From the NCBI RefSeq assembly GCF_009650765.1, contig NZ_CP045740.1, forward strand, positions 2,976,001-3,040,000: a stretch of DNA of 64,000 nt, read 5' to 3'. The notes beneath the pieces are model-generated. The model worked only from the letters and a program-made list of their open reading frames with translations. It searched no databases and was not told the DNA's origin. The DNA is from Streptomyces sp. SUK 48 (GTDB lineage Bacteria; Actinomycetota; Actinomycetes; Streptomycetales; Streptomycetaceae). A program made the position numbers and the translations under genes. Below, piece by piece: positions 29,577-37,306 of the stretch (its first letter is position 1; each line of letters starts with the position of its first letter).

Positions 29577-30119
29577 ATGTCCAACACTCCCATGGCAGCG
29601 AACCCGCTCACCCGGGCCGTACTCGAGATCGACGAGTACGCCTCCGGCCTCGGCTGGGACCAGCCCGCTCGCCTCTTCGCCCTCGTAGACACCGCTCGGC
29701 TGCGCAGCCAGGAACCCGCGCTCGCGGCCCAGCTGGGCCTCGAGGGCGAGTCCGAGACCGTCGGTCTCACCCCGATCGAGCAGGACGAGATCGCGTCCGG
29801 CAAGCCGCTCGACGAGTTCCTCGCCACCATCGCCTGGCCCGACGCGGTGGCCGGCTGCGCGCTCACGGTGGAGCGGCTGATGCTGCCGCCGTCCGCCGAG
29901 GCGCAGGTCCCGAAGAACCTCAGCGAGGCCAAGCTGGCCAAGTGGGTGGCCGGCCACCCCGAGCGCCAGGAGGTCCGGATGACGGTGGCGGTGCTGCGCG
30001 ACGGCACCCGCGACTCGGCGCTGCGGCTGCGCGAGAAGGACACCCCGACCGAGGTCCTGACCGGCCCGGACCTGGTCCCGGGCCTCGCGGACGCCTTGTC
30101 GGCGACGTTCGCCGACTGA
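29577..30119 (+). CDS. PPA1309-family conserved actinobacterial protein
   Basis: 180-residue soluble protein of a family restricted to actinobacteria (PPA1309). Recognisable elements are LTRAVLEIDEYASGLGWDQP at the N-terminus, the IAWPDAVAGCALTVERLMLP core and the DGTRDSALRLREKD C-terminal segment. No catalytic motif. It is divergent from UPF0182 and convergent with the PDZ protease, an arrangement remembered from other actinobacteria. Function unknown. Confidence 0.85.
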   Translation: MSNTPMAANPLTRAVLEIDEYASGLGWDQPARLFALVDTARLRSQEPALAAQLGLEGESETVGLTPIEQDEIASGKPLDEFLATIAWPDAVAGCALTVERLMLPPSAEAQVPKNLSEAKLAKWVAGHPERQEVRMTVAVLRDGTRDSALRLREKDTPTEVLTGPDLVPGLADALSATFAD

Positions 30120-30133
30120 CCCTCCCGTACGAC

Positions 30134-30176
30134 AGCGGGGGCGCCGCCGGCCTTGACCGCCGGGGGCGCCCCCGCT
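30134..30176 (+). terminator. hairpin terminator after PPA1309 gene
   Basis: AGCGGGGGCGCC (30134-30145) pairs perfectly with GGCGCCCCCGCT (30165-30176), followed by CCTTGTC. Confidence 0.65.
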
Positions 30177-30219
30177 CCTTGTCATCGCTTGTCACCACTG
30201 GTCACCGCTGGTCACCGCG

Positions 30220-30254
30220 CCGGGGGCGCCCCTCGTCGGAGCGGGCGCCCCCGG
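30220..30254 (-). terminator. hairpin terminator after PDZ protease gene
   Basis: CCGGGGGCGCCC (30220-30231) pairs with GGGCGCCCCCGG (30243-30254). It shares its GGGGGCGCC core with the neighbouring hairpin, so the two convergent genes have paired, similar terminators separated by three short repeats of GTCACC. Confidence 0.6.
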
Positions 30255-30281
30255 TCATGTCATGTCACAGCGCGCGGGGTC

Positions 30282-31379
30282 TCAGCCCTTGGCGGTGCAC
30301 TGCGGCAGGGCCGCGGTGTTCCCGTCGCGGATGTCCTTGAGCGCGCCCAGGGCGTCCTTGATCGTCTTCACCTTGACCAGGGTGAGCCCGCCGGGCTTGT
30401 CCGCGGCGGCCTCGGCGCAGTTGTCGGCGGGCGTCAGGAAGTACTGGGCGCCCTTGTCGCGCGCGCCGACGGTCTTCATGTCGACGCCGCCGATCGGCCC
30501 GACCGTGCCGTTGTCGTCGATGGTTCCGGTGCCGGCCACGAACTTGCCGCCGGTCAGGTCGCCCGGGGTGAGCTTGTCGTAGATGCCGAGCGCGAACATC
30601 AGACCGGCGCTGGGGCCGCCGACGTCGGCGAGCTTGATGTCGATGCTGAACGGAAACGTGTGATCGGTCCCGGCCGAGATCCCGACGATGGCCCGCTGGG
30701 GCCCGCTGTCGTCGGAGGCGGCCGTGGTGATCGCGACGCTCTGGGTCCCGGTGGCCGTCTTGTGGGCCTTCTCGGCGGCGGCCTGCTCCTTGGCGGGGAC
30801 GACGGTGAAGACCACCTTCTGGCCCGCCTTGTGCTTGGTGACGAACTTGGCGACGTCCGAGGGCTGCCCGACCGTGTGGCCGTCGACGGCCTTGATCACG
30901 TCACCGGCGTGCAGCCGGCCCTCGGCCGGGGAGTCCTTGACCACGGTGGAGACGATCACCCAGGACTTCACCGGGACGTTCAGCTGCTTCAGGGCGGCGA
31001 CCTTGGCGCTCTCCTGGGACTGGCTGAACTCCTCGGCGTTCTGCTGCGAGGACTGCTCCTCCGTCGTGCCCTTCGGGTAGAGCGTGTCGTGCGGCACGAC
31101 CTTGCTGTCGCGCGACAGCCAGCCGTAGACGGCCTCCACCAGGTTCATCCGGAAGTCCACGCTGGTCACGCGCACGGTGGTCATGTTCAGGTGACCGTCC
31201 GCCGGGTACGTCTTGCGCCCGGAGATCTGGAGCACCGGCTCGCCCTGGTGGTTCCCGAGCGTGTTCACGGTCGGGCCGGGGGACATCTCCGCGTACGGCA
31301 CGGGGATGAGCACTCCGGCGCACAGGAGCGCGATCAGCATCAGGGTGGAGGCGAGCATCGTCGCGGTGCGGCGTGGCAT
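30282..31379 (-). CDS. PDZ-Lon serine protease (YlbL family), membrane-anchored
   Basis: 365 residues. An N-terminal signal anchor (about 8-30) is followed by a degenerate PDZ domain (about 125-200, AEGRLHAGDVIKAVDGHTV) and a C-terminal Lon-type S16 protease domain. The catalytic Ser lies in GGPSAGL (Ser257) and the Lys in VDMKTVGA (Lys302), 45 residues apart as in Lon. Faces the extracytoplasmic side. Neighbour of UPF0182 and PPA1309 genes, as in mycobacteria. Confidence 0.93.
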   Translation of the reverse strand: MPRRTATMLASTLMLIALLCAGVLIPVPYAEMSPGPTVNTLGNHQGEPVLQISGRKTYPADGHLNMTTVRVTSVDFRMNLVEAVYGWLSRDSKVVPHDTLYPKGTTEEQSSQQNAEEFSQSQESAKVAALKQLNVPVKSWVIVSTVVKDSPAEGRLHAGDVIKAVDGHTVGQPSDVAKFVTKHKAGQKVVFTVVPAKEQAAAEKAHKTATGTQSVAITTAASDDSGPQRAIVGISAGTDHTFPFSIDIKLADVGGPSAGLMFALGIYDKLTPGDLTGGKFVAGTGTIDDNGTVGPIGGVDMKTVGARDKGAQYFLTPADNCAEAAADKPGGLTLVKVKTIKDALGALKDIRDGNTAALPQCTAKG

Positions 31380-31428
31380 GCCCCGACAGTACGTGACACA
31401 CCTGTCGGCGCACTGTCAGGTACCCCCG

Positions 31429-31602
31429 TCAGGCGCCGTCCGCGCCCGTGCGGGACCGCTCCATCGCCTCGCGGAACCGGGCGTATCCGTCCAGCTCGGG
31501 CCCGTCGCTGCGCGCCCTGCGCGTCCGGTTGGCCCAACTGCCCCACAGCCCGCCGCCGACCGCACCCATAAGCGGAATCAGCAGCCAGACAAGCGCGCCC
31601 AT
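31429..31602 (-). CDS. small membrane protein (57 aa)
   Basis: Short gene with an excellent ribosome site (AGGGAGG, five bases before ATG 31602). The product begins MGALVWLLIPLMGAVGGGLW, one glycine-rich transmembrane helix, then a basic patch WANRTRRARSD and a polar tail ending RSRTGADGA. It lies 49 bp upstream of the PDZ protease start in the same direction, so it may be cotranscribed. Family not recognised by name. Coding is supported by GC-ending codons and the RBS. Confidence 0.7.
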   Translation of the reverse strand: MGALVWLLIPLMGAVGGGLWGSWANRTRRARSDGPELDGYARFREAMERSRTGADGA

Positions 31603-31775
31603 GCCGACCTCCCTACGCCGTGAGCGTCCGCAACGGACTGATCAGCAGATTAACCATCCGCACTGACAACGCTCACGTGCGGGGGGCGGTTACGCAACCG
31701 GAGGCGGTGATGGGCCGGGAGTGACCGGTTCGGCGCAGCGCTTCGCCCTGTTTCGGTAGCTCCCGCCCGTTTTCG

Positions 31776-31859
31776 GCGGGCCTCCCGCTCGCTCCGGCGG
31801 GCCGCTCGCTTGCTTCGGCGGGCCGCCCGCTCACTTCGGCGGGCCGCCCGTCGGTTCTC
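31776..31859. repeat. 21-bp tandem repeat downstream of moaE
   Basis: Four imperfect copies with CGGCGGGCC at 31776, 31797, 31818 and 31839, each followed by a variable CCGCTCGCTT-like half. The last copy ends at the moaE stop codon. One reverse frame reads a heptad GRPAEAS. The remaining gap 31603-31775 shows nothing else recognisable. Confidence 0.75.
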
Positions 31860-32319
31860 AGCAGGCCCCGACCCATTCCTCGGTGCCGTCCGAGAACGTC
31901 TGGTGCTTCCAGATCGGCACCTCGTGCTTGATGTCGTCGATCAGCTTCCGGCACGCCTCGAACGCCTCCGCGCGGTGCGGGCACGCCACGGCGACGACCA
32001 CCGCGATGTCCCCCACGCGCAGCTCGCCGACCCGGTGCACGGCGGCCAGGGCCCGCACCGGGTGGTTCGCGGCGACCTTCTCGGCGATCCGCCGCATCTC
32101 GGCCTCGGCACTGGGGTGGCAGGAGTAGCCGAGCGCGTCCACGTCGGCGCCCCCGTCGTGGTTGCGCACCGTCCCCACGAACAGCGCGATGCCGCCGGCC
32201 GCGTCGTCCCCGACCGCCCGGAACACCTCGTCCACCGAGAGCGCGCTCTCCCTGACGCCGATCAGCTTGACGGGGTCCTGCGCGGCCCGCTCCCCGGGGT
32301 GCTCGCTCATCTCAGCCAT
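31858..32319 (-). CDS. moaE: molybdopterin synthase catalytic subunit
   Basis: Large subunit of molybdopterin synthase, which inserts sulfur from MoaD thiocarboxylate into precursor Z. 153 residues from ATG 32319 (or 150 from ATG 32310). Family motifs: GGIALFVGTVRNHDGG, LGYSCHPSAEAEM, VHRVGELRVGDIAVVVAVA, and the catalytic-lysine region IKHEVPIWKHQTF near the C-terminus. No moaD, moaA or moaC beside it, so its partners must be elsewhere. Confidence 0.93.
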   Translation of the reverse strand: MAEMSEHPGERAAQDPVKLIGVRESALSVDEVFRAVGDDAAGGIALFVGTVRNHDGGADVDALGYSCHPSAEAEMRRIAEKVAANHPVRALAAVHRVGELRVGDIAVVVAVACPHRAEAFEACRKLIDDIKHEVPIWKHQTFSDGTEEWVGAC

Positions 32320-32411
32320 GCCCCCATCGTGCCGCACGTCCGCAACGCCGAGGAATACGAGGTTCACCCGGCTTGGGCGCGGACGTGTTGGATGCTCGTA
32401 CGGACCCCCTC

Positions 32412-33536
32412 CTACCGCCGGCGGGCCTTGCGGGCCCGGCGGACCACCGCCGCCGCGCCCAGCAGGGCCACCGTCGCTCCGGCCGCGCCCGCCGCCGTGG
32501 CGTCCTTGCGGCCGAGTCTCCGGCCGGCCACCGTATGCCGCCCCGCGGCCTCCTCCAGCAGTTCCGCGAGGACCTCCTCGTTGGTCCACCCCGGCCGCCA
32601 TCCCGCGTCGTGCAGCCGGCTCCCGCTGACCACCCAGGGGTACATCGTGTAGGCCAGGTCGCCCGCCGGGGAGGGGGTGAGCCCGATGCGGTGCAGCCGT
32701 GCCGCCGCGCCCAGCGCGACCGCCGAGGGCAGCTCCATGCGCCGGATCCCGCTGAGCTCCTCGACCTCCTCCTGCTCCAGCCATCCGTCACAGCCGACGA
32801 CCAGCTCGCCCTCGACCTTCTCCAGGACGGCGTACTCCAGGGCCGCGCACAGGTCGTCGACATGGCAGAACTGCCACGCGGGCCGCGACCCGGCGACCAC
32901 AAGGAGGCGCGGCGACTCGAAGTACCTGGTCAGCGCGGTGTCCGTGCCACCGACGAGCACAGCAGGGCGTACGACGGTGACGTTCAGGCCGGGGTGGGCG
33001 CGGGGCGCGCGGCGGGCGAGCCGCTCGATCTCCAGCAGGTCGCCGACCCCGGTCGCCTCGGCCGTCGCCCGCAGCTCGGCGTCCTCCGACAGCGGCAGCT
33101 CGTTGTCGGGCAGCGCGCCGTAGACCATCGCAGAGGTGCACAGCACCACCCGGTGCACGCCGGCCGCCGCCGCGGCGGTCAGCACGGTCTGGGTCCCCCG
33201 GACGTTGTAAGCGGTCCGCGCGGCCGCGTCGCTGCCGAGATCCAGGTCGAGCGCGAGGTGGACGACCACGTCGGCGCCGCGCAATTTGTCCGCGATGGCC
33301 GGATCGCGGACATCGAGGATGTGCCACTGTGCCTCTTCGCACTCCCCGCGCCGTTCGTCGATCGCGACGACCCGCCGGATCTCCTCCGAGGCGGCCAGCC
33401 GCGCCGTGAGCAGGGCTCCGACGCCGGTCGCGGCACCGGTGACCGCCACGACGGGCCCGCGCACGGCGGGTTTGCGCCCGGCGGACGCGTCTGAGTGGTT
33501 TCGCGCTGCGCGAACCTGCGGATCTGGGGAACTCAC
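32412..33536 (-). CDS. NAD-dependent epimerase/dehydratase (extended SDR)
   Basis: 374 residues from GTG 33536 (GGAG seven bases before). Rossmann nucleotide-binding loop VVAVTGAATGVGALL near residue 30; SDR core with SAMVYGALPDNEL in place of the usual YxxxK region (Tyr present, Lys not evident); C-terminal hydrophobic helix GAAGATVALLGAAAVVRRAR. The last suggests membrane tethering. A sugar-nucleotide or lipid substrate is possible but cannot be named. Divergent from the DUF2342 gene. Confidence 0.82.
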   Translation of the reverse strand: MSSPDPQVRAARNHSDASAGRKPAVRGPVVAVTGAATGVGALLTARLAASEEIRRVVAIDERRGECEEAQWHILDVRDPAIADKLRGADVVVHLALDLDLGSDAAARTAYNVRGTQTVLTAAAAAGVHRVVLCTSAMVYGALPDNELPLSEDAELRATAEATGVGDLLEIERLARRAPRAHPGLNVTVVRPAVLVGGTDTALTRYFESPRLLVVAGSRPAWQFCHVDDLCAALEYAVLEKVEGELVVGCDGWLEQEEVEELSGIRRMELPSAVALGAAARLHRIGLTPSPAGDLAYTMYPWVVSGSRLHDAGWRPGWTNEEVLAELLEEAAGRHTVAGRRLGRKDATAAGAAGATVALLGAAAVVRRARKARRR

Positions 33537-33727
33537 CCGGCATCTCCAGCGGTTGTCTTCTGTACGGGCGTGAGAGACGCGCACGTACGAGGTGCATCCA
33601 TCCTGCCGCAGGGCTTCCGCGGGCGGAGCATCGAGGCCCGATCGGGTCCGGGTGTCTACGCTGGGTGGTGTTGTCGGGCAGCCGCGCCGCCGGAGAAGAC
33701 CGGTGGCCTTACCAGCCGAGGAATCCC

Positions 33728-35215
33728 GTGAGTGACACCCCATTCGGTTTTGGCCTTCCGCCGGAGGAGCCGGAGGACGGCGACGAGGGCAAGAAGAAGG
33801 ACCAGCAGAGCGGTGGTGGTCAGGGACCGGCCAACCCCTTCGGCTTCGGCGGTATGCCCGGAGCCGGCGGCTTTGGCGGCCCCGGAGCCGACAATCCGCT
33901 CGCTGCCATGTTCGGTTCGCTGAACCCCACCGACCTCGGTGCCGCGTTCCAGCAGCTGGGCCAGATGCTCTCCTACGAGGGCGGCCCGGTGAACTGGGAC
34001 ATGGCCAAGCAGATCGCGCGCCAGACGGTCGCCCAGGGCACCGCGGACGGCTCCAAGGACGCCAGCGTCGGCCCGTCCGAGCGCAAGGCCGTGGAGGAGG
34101 CCGTACGCCTGGCCGATCTGTGGCTGGACGACGCCACCTCGCTGCCGTCGGGCGCCTCCTCGGCGGTGGCCTGGTCGCGCGCGGAGTGGGTCGAGGCGAC
34201 CCTGCCCGCCTGGCGGGAACTGGTCGACCCGGTCGCCGAGCGGGTCGGCGCGGCCATGGGCGATGTGCTGCCGGAGGAGATGCAGGCCATGGCCGGCCCG
34301 CTGATCGGCATGATGCGCTCGATGGGCGGCGCCATGTTCGGCACGCAGATCGGGCAGGCCGTCGGGGTGCTCGCGGGCGAGGTCGTCGGCTCCACGGACA
34401 TCGGCCTGCCGATCGGCCCGGCCCGCAAGGCCGCGCTGCTTCCGGCCAATGTGGAGGCGTTCGGCAAGGACCTGGGCGTGCCGCTGGAGGAGGTGCGGCT
34501 CTACCTGGCGCTGCGCGAGGCGGCCCACCAGCGCCTGTTCGCGCATGTGCCGTGGCTGCGCTCGCACCTGTTCGGCGCGGTCGACGGCTATGCCCGCGGC
34601 ATCAAGGTCGACACCGCCAAGCTGGAGGACGTGGTCGGCCAGTTCGACCCGCAGAACCCCGAGCAGCTTCAGGACGCGCTTCAGCAGGGCATGTTCCAGC
34701 CCGAGGACACGCCCGAGCAGAAGGCCGCCCTGGCGCGTCTGGAGACCGCTCTGGCGCTCGTGGAGGGCTGGGTGGACGCGGTGGTCCACGCGGCCGCCAA
34801 GCCCCGTCTGTCGTCCGCCGACGCCCTGCGCGAGACCCTGCGCCGCCGTCGTGCCACCGGCGGCCCGGCCGAGCAGACGTTCGCCACGCTGATCGGCCTG
34901 GAGCTGCGCCCCCGGCGGCTGCGCGACGCCTCCCGCCTGTGGGCCTCGCTCACCGACGCGCGCGGTGTCGACGGCCGGGACGACCTGTGGCACCACCCGG
35001 ACATGCTGCCGACCGCGACCGACCTGGACGACCCGGACGGCTTCGTGCACCGCGAGCAGATGGACTTCTCCGAGCTGGACAAGATGCTCGGCGAGGCCGC
35101 CGGCAAGCCGAACCTGAAGAAGGAGACCGGGAAGGACGCCGAGAAGGACCCTGCGAAGGATTCCGAGAGGGATTCCGAGAAGAACGACAAGGCCGAGGGC
35201 GACGACACCGAGTGA
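33728..35215 (+). CDS. zinc-dependent metalloprotease-like DUF2342 protein
   Basis: 495 residues from GTG 33728 (GAGGA six bases upstream). A glycine/phenylalanine-rich N-terminus (about 1-70) precedes a helical zincin-like core. LREAAHQRLFAHVPWLRSHLF near residue 260-280 contains the E-x2-H and following H that are the presumed metal site of this family. An acidic/lysine C-terminal tail ends the protein. Conserved across actinobacteria; proteolysis not demonstrated to my knowledge. Its stop overlaps the NUDIX start (GTGA). Confidence 0.85.
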   Translation: MSDTPFGFGLPPEEPEDGDEGKKKDQQSGGGQGPANPFGFGGMPGAGGFGGPGADNPLAAMFGSLNPTDLGAAFQQLGQMLSYEGGPVNWDMAKQIARQTVAQGTADGSKDASVGPSERKAVEEAVRLADLWLDDATSLPSGASSAVAWSRAEWVEATLPAWRELVDPVAERVGAAMGDVLPEEMQAMAGPLIGMMRSMGGAMFGTQIGQAVGVLAGEVVGSTDIGLPIGPARKAALLPANVEAFGKDLGVPLEEVRLYLALREAAHQRLFAHVPWLRSHLFGAVDGYARGIKVDTAKLEDVVGQFDPQNPEQLQDALQQGMFQPEDTPEQKAALARLETALALVEGWVDAVVHAAAKPRLSSADALRETLRRRRATGGPAEQTFATLIGLELRPRRLRDASRLWASLTDARGVDGRDDLWHHPDMLPTATDLDDPDGFVHREQMDFSELDKMLGEAAGKPNLKKETGKDAEKDPAKDSERDSEKNDKAEGDDTE

Positions 35216-35733
35216 GCCTGTACGACGACGCGGTCCTCGTCCTGAAGGGGTACGAGGGCCAGGACGAGCTGCGCCAGTCCTACCTGGACCACCTGGCCGC
35301 CCACCCGGACGGCATGTGGAAGCCCTGTCACGCGGGCCATGTCACGGCGAGCGCCCTGGTGATCGACCCCGAGCGCGGCCGGGTGCTGCTCACGCTCCAC
35401 CGCAAGCTGCGGATGTGGCTCCAGATGGGCGGCCACTGCGAGCCGGGCGACGCCACCGTTTCGGCGGCCGCGCTGCGCGAGGCGACGGAGGAGTCGGGCA
35501 TGGCCGGGCTCACGCTGCTGCCCGGCGGCCCGGTGCGCCTGGACCGGCATCCGATCCCCGCGCCGTGCCACTGGCACTACGACGTCCAGTACGCGGCGCT
35601 GGCCCCCGCCGGTGCCGTGGCGGCGATCAGCGACGAGTCCCTGGACCTGCGCTGGTTCCGCTACGACGAGGTCGCGGGCGTGGCGGACGAGTCGGTCGTA
35701 CGGCTGGTGGACGCGACCCGCGCGAGACTGTGA
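35212..35733 (+). CDS. NUDIX hydrolase
   Basis: 173-residue NUDIX protein translationally coupled to the DUF2342 gene. Nudix box variant GGHCEPGDATVSAAALREATEESG has the catalytic REATEES core, but Asp in place of the usual first Glu and one extra residue in the spacer. Substrate unknown. The C-terminal half contains HWHYDVQYAALAP. A 16-bp perfect hairpin follows at 35776. Confidence 0.88.
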   Translation: MSLYDDAVLVLKGYEGQDELRQSYLDHLAAHPDGMWKPCHAGHVTASALVIDPERGRVLLTLHRKLRMWLQMGGHCEPGDATVSAAALREATEESGMAGLTLLPGGPVRLDRHPIPAPCHWHYDVQYAALAPAGAVAAISDESLDLRWFRYDEVAGVADESVVRLVDATRARL

Positions 35734-35775
35734 GGCGGTCGCCGGGCCGTGAAGCGGTACGGGGCGACGTACAGC

Positions 35776-35810
35776 AGTAAGGGGCGACCGCTAGGCGGTC
35801 GCCCCTTACT
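35776..35810. terminator. perfect 16-bp hairpin terminator
   Basis: AGTAAGGGGCGACCGC (35776-35791), loop TAG, GCGGTCGCCCCTTACT (35795-35810). Lies between convergent NUDIX and AIM24 genes and can terminate both. Confidence 0.8.
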
Positions 35811-35841
35811 TCTGCCCTACGGATGTGCGTTTCCCGGGCGG

Positions 35842-36597
35842 TCAGCTCCAGACGTTGCCCTGGTTCCCGCCGCGCGCCCCGTGCTGGCCCATGCCGAACT
35901 GGGCGGCGATGCCCTGGCCGATCACCGCGTTCTGCGGCGGCAGCAGCTCGCTGGGCTGGACCAGCGCGAACCCGGAGCCCATGAAGCTCAGCTCCCAGCC
36001 CTCACCGGTGTTGCCGCGCCGGCGCCACACCCCGGAGGAGTGCGTCTGGGCCTGCATCTGCACGCGCAGCCCGGTCGACCAGGCCACGATCGCGTCGGCG
36101 TCGCAGTTCACGTACCGGTCCGGGGTGACCCGCAGCAGCAGCGGCGACCCGGAGGTCATCAGGGCGACCCGGCCGCGCCCGGTGATGTTGAGCTGGTACT
36201 TCCCGGAGCCGGAGATGCCGTAGAGGCTGTCGACGGCGATGACCTCGTGGTGCAGCGAGGAGTCCATGGCGAGCACGTAGGAGCTGTCGACGGTCAGCCC
36301 GTCCTGCTCCACGTCCATGATGTGCACGTGCTGGGAGAGGTTGGCCAGATAGACCGTGCCCTGCCCGTGGCAGCGCATCAGGTCCAGGCCCTCGCCGGTG
36401 TGGGCACGCGCGCGCCGCTGGTTGCCGCTGTGGTACTCGGCGTCGAACTCGACCAGGCCCTGGTAGGCGACCATGCTGCCCTTGCGGGCGAGGATGTCGT
36501 CGTGGCCCTCCATGACGACGCGCAGCAGCTGCGCGTTCTGGAGGCTCCAGCGTTCCTGCGTCTGGTTGTCGTTGTACGCGAAAATCGGGCTCTGCAT
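35842..36597 (-). CDS. AIM24 family protein 1
   Basis: 251-residue all-beta AIM24/TRAP-like protein. The fold repeats short Gly-rich strands such as LRVVMEGHDDILARKGSMVAY, MRCHGQGTVYLANL and GSGKYQLNITGRGRVAL. No signal peptide; the C-terminus is Gly/Gln-rich. AIM24 was named in mitochondria; bacterial roles are unclear but the genes often accompany tellurite-resistance (TerD) genes, as here. Third and last gene of an apparent operon (17-bp gap). Confidence 0.88.
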   Translation of the reverse strand: MQSPIFAYNDNQTQERWSLQNAQLLRVVMEGHDDILARKGSMVAYQGLVEFDAEYHSGNQRRARAHTGEGLDLMRCHGQGTVYLANLSQHVHIMDVEQDGLTVDSSYVLAMDSSLHHEVIAVDSLYGISGSGKYQLNITGRGRVALMTSGSPLLLRVTPDRYVNCDADAIVAWSTGLRVQMQAQTHSSGVWRRRGNTGEGWELSFMGSGFALVQPSELLPPQNAVIGQGIAAQFGMGQHGARGGNQGNVWS

Positions 36598-36614
36598 GGC
36601 GTGTTGACTCCCCC

Positions 36615-37295
36615 TCAGCCCCGGACCCGCAGGCGGTCGGTGCTGTCCTCACTGGGCTGGACGACGACGATGCCCTGTCCGGAGAAGGCCATCTGGTATG
36701 CCTCGCCGCTGCCCCGGCCGATCAGCGACTGCGCCTTGAAGCTGCGCTTGCCCTTGACCTTCAGGTTCGGCGACCAGGCGACGAGCGCGTCCGGGTCGAC
36801 GTACGTCTCGTCCTCGCCGCCGCCGCAGTCCACGACGATCGGCGTGCCCCGGGAGGTCAGCGCGACCCAGCCCTGCCCGGAGATCCGGGTGTTCCACAGG
36901 CCCTGCCCGGCGAACTTCGCGAGCCCCTTCACCCGTTCCACGCCCCAGCTCAGGTGCGCGTCGAAGGCGAGGAGGTTGGTGGCGTTGACGGAGATGCCGT
37001 CGCCGTCGAGGTTGATCACGACGACGTTCGCACCGTAGTCGGCCAGGTAGAGCAGTCCGTCCCCGGAGCACTTCATCAGCGGGGCGCCCTCGCCGGTGAT
37101 CCAGTCCCGGGCGATCTGGCGGACGGCCGGCGGGTTGGGCTCGTACTGCACGAAGCCCTCGTAGGCGACCATCGAGCCCACGCGCGCGAAGAGGTCGTTG
37201 CCGGTCTGCATGGCGACCTTGAGCATGTGGTGCCCGTGGTTCTCCATGCGGGCGGTGACGGGTGCGGGAGCGAAGCCCGCGAGCGGCTGGTTCAT
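36615..37295 (-). CDS. AIM24 family protein 2
   Basis: 226-residue paralogue of the neighbouring AIM24 proteins with the same strand pattern: HHMLKVAMQTGNDLFARVGSMVAY, MKCSGDGLLYLAD, GLWNTRISGQGWVALTSRG and an EAYQMAFSGQGIVVVQPS ending. Eleven bases from the gene above and 17 from the one below, so the three AIM24 genes are almost certainly one transcript. Divergence between copies suggests non-redundant roles, perhaps hetero-oligomeric assembly (inference). Confidence 0.88.
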   Translation of the reverse strand: MNQPLAGFAPAPVTARMENHGHHMLKVAMQTGNDLFARVGSMVAYEGFVQYEPNPPAVRQIARDWITGEGAPLMKCSGDGLLYLADYGANVVVINLDGDGISVNATNLLAFDAHLSWGVERVKGLAKFAGQGLWNTRISGQGWVALTSRGTPIVVDCGGGEDETYVDPDALVAWSPNLKVKGKRSFKAQSLIGRGSGEAYQMAFSGQGIVVVQPSEDSTDRLRVRG

Positions 37296-37306
37296 GACGG
37301 GCTCCC

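Noticed and set aside
31448..31666. 72-codon forward frame
   Set aside because: Opposite a reverse-strand gene with an excellent RBS and a TM helix; forward product is Ser/Pro/Arg-rich without features.
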